A DNA stretch of 64,000 nt from Halococcus salsus (lineage in GTDB: Archaea > Halobacteriota > Halobacteria > Halobacteriales > Halococcaceae). Shown here piece after piece: positions 59,484 through 64,000 of this stretch (positions are counted from its first letter, which is position 1; each line of letters starts with the position of its first letter). A program made the translations under genes and the position numbers. The stretch lies in NCBI RefSeq assembly GCF_009900715.1, contig NZ_JAAAJC010000001.1, forward strand, positions 186,001 through 250,000. Reading direction: 5' to 3'. The notes beneath the pieces were generated by a model that searched no databases, was not told where the DNA came from, and saw nothing but the letters and a program-made list of their open reading frames with translations.

Positions 59484-59491
59484 GCTTTTAG
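59484..59491 (+). promoter_or_regulatory. TATA-like box of the zinc alcohol dehydrogenase gene
   Basis: GCTTTTAG is centred about 28 bases before the ATG at 59516. Confidence 0.55.
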
Positions 59492-59515
59492 CCCGGGGTC
59501 CATCACTCCGCGGTG

Positions 59516-60559
59516 ATGCACGCAGCAATCTACCACGGGCCGGGCGACATCCGTGTCGAGGAGGTCGACGACCCCGAGATCGAGGAACCGACGGACGCCG
59601 TGGTCCGGATCACTCATACGGCAGTTTGTGGCTCGGACCTCTGGTTCTACCGTGGCCACCGCGAGGAGATGCCCGAGGGCGCGGGGGTCGGCCACGAACC
59701 GATGGGGATCGTCGAGGAAGTCGGCGACGCTGTTCGGAACGTCGAACCCGGCGACCGGGTGCTCTCGCCGTTCTCGATCTCCTGCGGCGAGTGCGAGTTC
59801 TGCCGGAAGGGCCTCCAGACCTCGTGTGTCAACGGCTACGGCTGGGGTGGTGACCTGACTGGGGCGCAGGGCGAGAAGGTCCGCGCGCCGCACGCCAACG
59901 GCACGCTCGTGAAAGTCCCCGAACGCTACGCCGACGACGAGGACGTCCTCGAATCGCTCCTCCCACTGACGGACGTGATGTGTACGGGCCACCACGCGGC
60001 CGTCAGCGCGGGCGTCGAGGCGGGCGAGACGGCCATCGTCGTTGGCGACGGCGCGGTCGGGCTGTGTGGCGTGCTCGCCGCGAAACGCCTCGGGGCCGAG
60101 CGCGTCATCGCGATGGGCCACCACGAGGATCGGTTGGAAATCGCCGAGGAGTTCGGTGCAACGGAGGTCATCTCCTCGGAGGGCGAGGAGGCCATCGAAG
60201 AAGCCACGGAGACGACCTACGGCGGGGCGAACCACGTTCTCGAATGTGTGGGGATGGAGTCCTCGATGGAGACCGCGGCGGAGGTCGCGCGTCCGGGGGG
60301 CACCATCGGCTACGTCGGCGTGCCGGCCGGTGTGGAGACCACCGACTTCGTCGCCACCATGTTCGGGAAGAACGTGGGCCTCGAAGGCGGCGTCGCGCCG
60401 GTGCGCCACTACGTCGACGACCTGATGGCCGACGTGCTCCAGGGCACCCTCGACCCCTCGCCGGTCTTTACGAAGACCGTCGACATCGAGAGCGTGCCCG
60501 AGGGCTACGAGGCGATGGACGAGCGCGAGGCGGTGAAGGTGCTGGTCAAGAACGAATAG
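59516..60559 (+). CDS. Zinc-dependent alcohol dehydrogenase (MDR superfamily)
   Basis: A 347-residue enzyme with both zinc sites. Catalytic ligands are in AVCGSDLWFYRGHREEMPE and GVGHEPMGIVEEVG; the structural loop CGECEFCRKGLQTSC has four cysteines. The Rossmann motif is AIVVGDGAVGLCGVLAAKRL. Unlike the MDR protein at 12336 it keeps the catalytic cysteine, so it should be a true alcohol or polyol dehydrogenase. A GTG immediately before the ATG is an alternative start. The AT-rich orphan gene follows after 55 bases. Confidence 0.92.
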   Translation: MHAAIYHGPGDIRVEEVDDPEIEEPTDAVVRITHTAVCGSDLWFYRGHREEMPEGAGVGHEPMGIVEEVGDAVRNVEPGDRVLSPFSISCGECEFCRKGLQTSCVNGYGWGGDLTGAQGEKVRAPHANGTLVKVPERYADDEDVLESLLPLTDVMCTGHHAAVSAGVEAGETAIVVGDGAVGLCGVLAAKRLGAERVIAMGHHEDRLEIAEEFGATEVISSEGEEAIEEATETTYGGANHVLECVGMESSMETAAEVARPGGTIGYVGVPAGVETTDFVATMFGKNVGLEGGVAPVRHYVDDLMADVLQGTLDPSPVFTKTVDIESVPEGYEAMDEREAVKVLVKNE

Positions 60560-60614
60560 AGCCAGAAAGTCGTTTATCTATCTCCAGACCTTGATTTATT
60601 GATGTTAGCACAGC

Positions 60615-61526
60615 ATGAACCTTCAGCGGATAGCCGACGAAGTTATCTCGTGGCTCATCGCCCACGGTTTTCAGCCTAACAATCGAGAGTGGGTGGGGCT
60701 AATCCTACTCGTGGCGTTTGCAGCATTCATTATCTGGAACACTCAATCACGTTCAGCACTGCTTTCGGCAATTAAGACGGCCACTGGCCGCAAATTGCTC
60801 GCCCTTTGGGCGATCTACACTCTGTGGATAGTATTGTTCGTGCTGGTAGCAGATGTGGTTGGTATCTGGGATCCAGTATTGACAAAGGATACCTTTGTCT
60901 GGGGAGTGTCCTCTGGTCTTGTACTACTGGGGAGTTTTACCGACGCTACAAAGGTTAGCTATCTCAAGGCCAAAGCCACGGAAATTGTCGGAGGAATCGT
61001 GGTAATCGAATATTTCATGAATTTGTCGCCCTTCTCGATTCCGATCGAGCTTGTTCTGCAAGTTGTACTGCTAATCGCCATTGCTCTTCCGGCCGGTGCA
61101 AGCAATTCTCAGGAAGAAGAGATCGCATCTAAAGTAAGACTATGGACTTTGACCATCGTATCGGCTGTCGTGGTGATCCATACCTTACGAACTGCCGACG
61201 TGTCGTGGGGTGCGGTAGATTGGCAGCTATCTGTCGTCAAGATGGTTCTGCCTATGTTGTTGGGTCTGTGGATCTTGATACTCACATTTCCACTCTCGAT
61301 CTACGCAGCCTACGAAGAAGTATTTCTTCGGATAGATATCTGTAGGAGTGATAACTCAAAAGCGTGGAGAGCAAAAATTGGCGTCGTGTTAGCGTTAGGT
61401 ATCCGGCTCGGACTAATACGAGAAGCAGCGAAGGGAGGGGGTATGGCGTACGATGTAGCTCACACGAACTCCGTTGGCGCTGCTTACGAGGAGGCTAAAC
61501 GCCACAGGTTAGAAAATGAGCGCTGA
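60615..61526 (+). CDS. AT-rich orphan membrane protein
   Basis: A 303-residue protein with about seven membrane helices, among them WVGLILLVAFAAFIIW, LLALWAIYTLWIVLFVLVAD, ELVLQVVLLIAIALP and MVLPMLLGLWILILTFPLSI, and a soluble C-terminus ending YEEAKRHRLENER. I recognise no family. GC is roughly half, against about two thirds around it, and codons such as TTA, ATA and AGA, rare in the neighbours, are common. This suggests recent transfer, perhaps from a virus or plasmid. No mobile gene or partner is seen. It converges with the aldolase gene. Confidence 0.75.
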   Translation: MNLQRIADEVISWLIAHGFQPNNREWVGLILLVAFAAFIIWNTQSRSALLSAIKTATGRKLLALWAIYTLWIVLFVLVADVVGIWDPVLTKDTFVWGVSSGLVLLGSFTDATKVSYLKAKATEIVGGIVVIEYFMNLSPFSIPIELVLQVVLLIAIALPAGASNSQEEEIASKVRLWTLTIVSAVVVIHTLRTADVSWGAVDWQLSVVKMVLPMLLGLWILILTFPLSIYAAYEEVFLRIDICRSDNSKAWRAKIGVVLALGIRLGLIREAAKGGGMAYDVAHTNSVGAAYEEAKRHRLENER

Positions 61527-61558
61527 GCAAAATTCACTCGAAGAAGTAACTATTCTGG

Positions 61559-62431
61559 TCAGTCAGCGTGCCCGTCGAGCGCCTCGTCGACCAGCGCGGT
61601 GACTTCCTCAACGACATCTTCGTCCGCGGGCTGATGCGGAAAGCGAACGTGCCCGGCCGGCACGCCGCGGTGGGCCATCGCGGCCTTGAGACCCGGAACC
61701 CCGTGCTTCGCGGTGATCGCCTGATTGAGCGCGACCAACTCAGAATTGAGCGCGCGGGCGGCGGCGCTGTCGTCGGCTCGCTGGTGATACACTTCCACGA
61801 GGAGGTCCGGGACCACGTTGGCGAGCGCCATGACGCCGCCGTCGCCCCCGGCGTCGAGCGCCGGTGCGAGGAGCGCGCCAGTTCCAACGAGAAGGTCGAA
61901 GTCCGACCCAGCTAAACGGCGCTCGCGCTGGAACGCGATCATGTCGCCGGTCGAGTCCTTCATCCCGGCGACGTTCTCGTGGTCGGCCACCGCCCCGACC
62001 GTCTCCGGGTCGAGCGAGACGCCCGTCTTCGCCGGCACGTTGTAGAGGTAGATCGGGGGCGGGCTCTCGTCCGCGAGCCGACCGTAGTACGCCGCCAGCG
62101 CCGCCTGGTCGTGGTCGAAGTAGTAGGGTGTGACGACCAGCGCGGCGTCGGCTCCAGCCTCGGCCGCCCGCCGTGTCTGTTCGCGCGTCTCCTCGAGGCC
62201 CGGATGGCCGGTCCCGGCGAGCACGGGCACCGAGACCTCGTCGACGACGATCTCGGTCACTTCCGCCCGCTCGTCGAGGGTCATGAGCTCCGATTCGCCG
62301 TTCGAGCCACACGGCACGACGAAGTCCACGCCGCACTCGACCACCCACGACGCGACCGCTCGAAGTTTCGATTCGTCGATCCCTCCGTCCTCGTCGAACG
62401 GCGTCACCAGCGGGACACCTACACCTTCCAT
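61559..62431 (-). CDS. DapA/NanA family aldolase (dihydrodipicolinate synthase-like)
   Basis: A 290-residue TIM-barrel class I aldolase. GVGVPLVTPFDEDGGID opens the barrel, FVVPCGSNGESELMTLDERA contains the GxxGE substrate loop, IYLYNVPAKTGVSLD the catalytic tyrosine and ENVAGMKDSTGDM the Schiff-base lysine. True DapA, 2-keto-3-deoxy-sugar-acid aldolase and N-acetylneuraminate lyase share this plan. Several paralogues occur in haloarchaea, and no lysine gene is adjacent, so a sugar-acid substrate is as likely as diaminopimelate synthesis. Confidence 0.88.
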   Translation of the reverse strand: MEGVGVPLVTPFDEDGGIDESKLRAVASWVVECGVDFVVPCGSNGESELMTLDERAEVTEIVVDEVSVPVLAGTGHPGLEETREQTRRAAEAGADAALVVTPYYFDHDQAALAAYYGRLADESPPPIYLYNVPAKTGVSLDPETVGAVADHENVAGMKDSTGDMIAFQRERRLAGSDFDLLVGTGALLAPALDAGGDGGVMALANVVPDLLVEVYHQRADDSAAARALNSELVALNQAITAKHGVPGLKAAMAHRGVPAGHVRFPHQPADEDVVEEVTALVDEALDGHAD

Positions 62432-62486
62432 ATTTCACCCCTCGTCCGCCCCCGCTATAGCACTCGTGGCTGATCCTCCCTCGAAA

Positions 62487-64000
62487 TCACTCCCCGTCGT
62501 CGTCGTTCTGCTCTACGGCCGGATCGTGCTTCTCGTACCACTCGGTGAGCTGTTCGAGCCGGTGGAGCGCGCGGTCCGGGTGGGTGACGTTGTGGTGTTC
62601 GTCGGGATAGACCACGAGCTTCGCCTCGACGCCCTGCTTGCGGGCGCTGACGTAGAGCTGTTCGGACTGGCTGGGCGGACACCGCCAGTCCTGCCCGCCG
62701 GCCATCACCAGCAGGGGTGTGTCGATGTTTCCGGCGTCCCGGATGGCGGAGGCGGCGTCGTAGGTCTCCTTGGCCTCCCACGGCAGCCCGAACTCGTTGA
62801 CGAGCCCGACCTGGGTGTCGTCGGTCCCGAAGACCGACCGGAGGTCGTAGATACCGTGTTCCGGCGCGGCGGCGGTCAGGCAGTCGGTCTGGGTCACGAG
62901 GAACCCCTGTGCGATGCCCCCGTAGGAGACCCCGCGGCCGAACACCCTGTCCGGATCGGCCCAGCCCCGCTCGCAGAGCGCCTCGATACCGGCGGCGATG
63001 TCCTCGACCTCGACGGTGCCCCACTGCCCACGGAGCTCCTCGGCGAACGCCCGCCCGTAGGAGGCCCCGCCGCGGTAGTTCGGACAGACCACGACGTAGC
63101 CCCGGCTCGTCCACGCCGCGTACTCGAAGCTGAACTCCGGCGTGTCGTAGTGGACCGGTCCACCGTGGATCGAGACGACCAGCGGATGGGGCTCGGGGTC
63201 CTCGGGATCGAAATCCGATGGCAGGTAGGTGATCGCGTCGATGTCGTGCCCGGCGCTCTCGTAGCGAACCCGCTCGCAGTCGGGGAGCGGGTGTTCGTCG
63301 AGCAGCTCCTCGTTCACCGCGGTGAGCGCCTCGAAGGCGTCCCTACCATCGTTTTCGAGGGCCGAGAGGCTCGCGGCGTGGAGATCCGCGCCCTGGGAGG
63401 GATGTGTCGACAGCGCGACCAGCGTTCCCGCGGCGAGGTCGAACGTCTGGAGGGTCCGGTGCTCGACCGAGTCGGGGAAGACCCGTTCGGCGGGCGTACC
63501 GTCGGGGTGGGCTCGAACGAACCGGACGTCGGCCTCGTCGGCGATGGCCGCCAGCACCGTCCCGTCGTCCCACCGGAGCGGCGCTTGCCGGGTGGGTCGC
63601 CGGTCCAGGTCGGTGGTCAGCGAGTCGTAGTCGTCGCCGTCCCACACGTAGATCTGACCGGGAACGGCGCTGTTCTCGGGGTCGCCCCCGACGAACGCGA
63701 GCCGGTCGCCGTCGGGGTGCCACTCCGCGCCGCCGACGACCAGGTCGCGCTCGGTGAGACGGCCGAGGTCGGTGCCGTCGGGCGCGACGGTGTAGAGGTC
63801 CAGCACCGCGTTGTCGTCGGGCCGTTCGGTCCGATTCGAGAGGAAGGCGATCCGGTCGCCCGCGGGGCTCCACGTCGGCTGGAGGCCGCTCATGGGTTCG
63901 TAGGCCCCACCGCCGTAGGCGTCGTCGAGGCGCGTCGACTCGCGGGTCTCGACGTCGACCACGAAGAGGTAGCTCGTCACCGAATCCAGCCAGCCCGCGC
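62487..64000 (-). CDS. S9 family (prolyl oligopeptidase-like) peptidase, cut by right edge
   Basis: The frame continues past the right edge, so the N-terminus is missing; at least 504 residues are visible. The first part is a beta-propeller with TolB-like repeats (LQPTWSPAGDRIAFLSNRTE; GAEWHPDGDRLAFVGG). The C-terminal alpha/beta hydrolase has HGGPVHYDTPEF, the nucleophile serine in RGVSYGGIAQGFLVT, the aspartate in MAGGQDWRCPPSQSEQLYVS and the histidine in PDEHHNVTHPDR. It cleaves acyl-aminoacyl or small peptide bonds. It lies 55 bases upstream of the aldolase gene on the same strand. Confidence 0.92.
   Translation of the reverse strand, partial: AGWLDSVTSYLFVVDVETRESTRLDDAYGGGAYEPMSGLQPTWSPAGDRIAFLSNRTERPDDNAVLDLYTVAPDGTDLGRLTERDLVVGGAEWHPDGDRLAFVGGDPENSAVPGQIYVWDGDDYDSLTTDLDRRPTRQAPLRWDDGTVLAAIADEADVRFVRAHPDGTPAERVFPDSVEHRTLQTFDLAAGTLVALSTHPSQGADLHAASLSALENDGRDAFEALTAVNEELLDEHPLPDCERVRYESAGHDIDAITYLPSDFDPEDPEPHPLVVSIHGGPVHYDTPEFSFEYAAWTSRGYVVVCPNYRGGASYGRAFAEELRGQWGTVEVEDIAAGIEALCERGWADPDRVFGRGVSYGGIAQGFLVTQTDCLTAAAPEHGIYDLRSVFGTDDTQVGLVNEFGLPWEAKETYDAASAIRDAGNIDTPLLVMAGGQDWRCPPSQSEQLYVSARKQGVEAKLVVYPDEHHNVTHPDRALHRLEQLTEWYEKHDPAVEQNDDDGE

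Overview
The window comes from a haloarchaeon (class Halobacteria). GC is near two thirds by eye, the proteins are strongly acidic, and most genes have a TATA-like box about 26-29 bases before the start codon and no room for a leader. Archaeal marker genes are present: TgtA and ArcS (archaeosine in tRNA), a UbiA-type geranylgeranyl transferase for ether lipids, SepF, a PIN-KH ATPase and a 7S SRP RNA. The genus cannot be fixed from the sequence.

Layout. 1-7.5 kb is a surface-polysaccharide cluster: three GT4-type glycosyltransferases (one cut by the left edge), two GT2 enzymes, a cupin with a zinc ribbon, and a methyltransferase fused to a large helical domain. 7.5-12.1 kb is a complete sugar ABC importer operon (lipoprotein, two permeases, ATPase). 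12.3-20.2 kb is mixed metabolism: alcohol dehydrogenase, metallophosphatase, MgtC/DUF4010 membrane protein, an orphan Dam-type methylase, an enolase-superfamily enzyme, TenA and a cobalamin adenosyltransferase. 20.2-27.7 kb runs between two tRNA genes (Val-CAC, Arg-TCG) and holds an epoxide hydrolase/Nudix pair, the tgtA-arcS operon, an amino acid permease and an AT-rich winged-helix gene. 27.7-41.5 kb has lipid synthesis (UbiA type, geranylgeranyl reductase), the SRP RNA, the PIN-KH ATPase, M20 and M32 peptidases, a UvrD-like helicase and riboflavin synthase. 41.6-54.7 kb has a CrtI-like oxidoreductase, several small haloarchaeal proteins, SepF, an acyl-CoA dehydrogenase, MutY and an ABC exporter. 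54.8-58.5 kb is a candidate glycerol-phosphate polymer locus: a glycerophosphodiesterase, a nucleotidyltransferase-HAD fusion and a TagB/TagF-type polymerase. 58.6-64 kb has an SDR, a zinc alcohol dehydrogenase, an AT-rich orphan membrane protein, a DapA-family aldolase and an S9 peptidase cut by the right edge.

The most unusual signals are not protein genes. (1) Five intergenic elements of about 220-330 bp form two related families, A (three copies) and B (two copies). Each ends in T-tract, variable hairpin, A-tract, GTGG. Two A copies flank the SRP RNA gene in inverted orientation, and three of the five elements end just upstream of a promoter. (2) Both tRNA genes are followed, at exactly the same offset of 122 bp, by a perfect 20-22 bp copy of their own 3' end, and both intervals share internal motifs. 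(3) The possible teichoic-acid-like locus at 54.8-58.5 kb. No transposase, integrase, CRISPR array or rRNA gene was seen.
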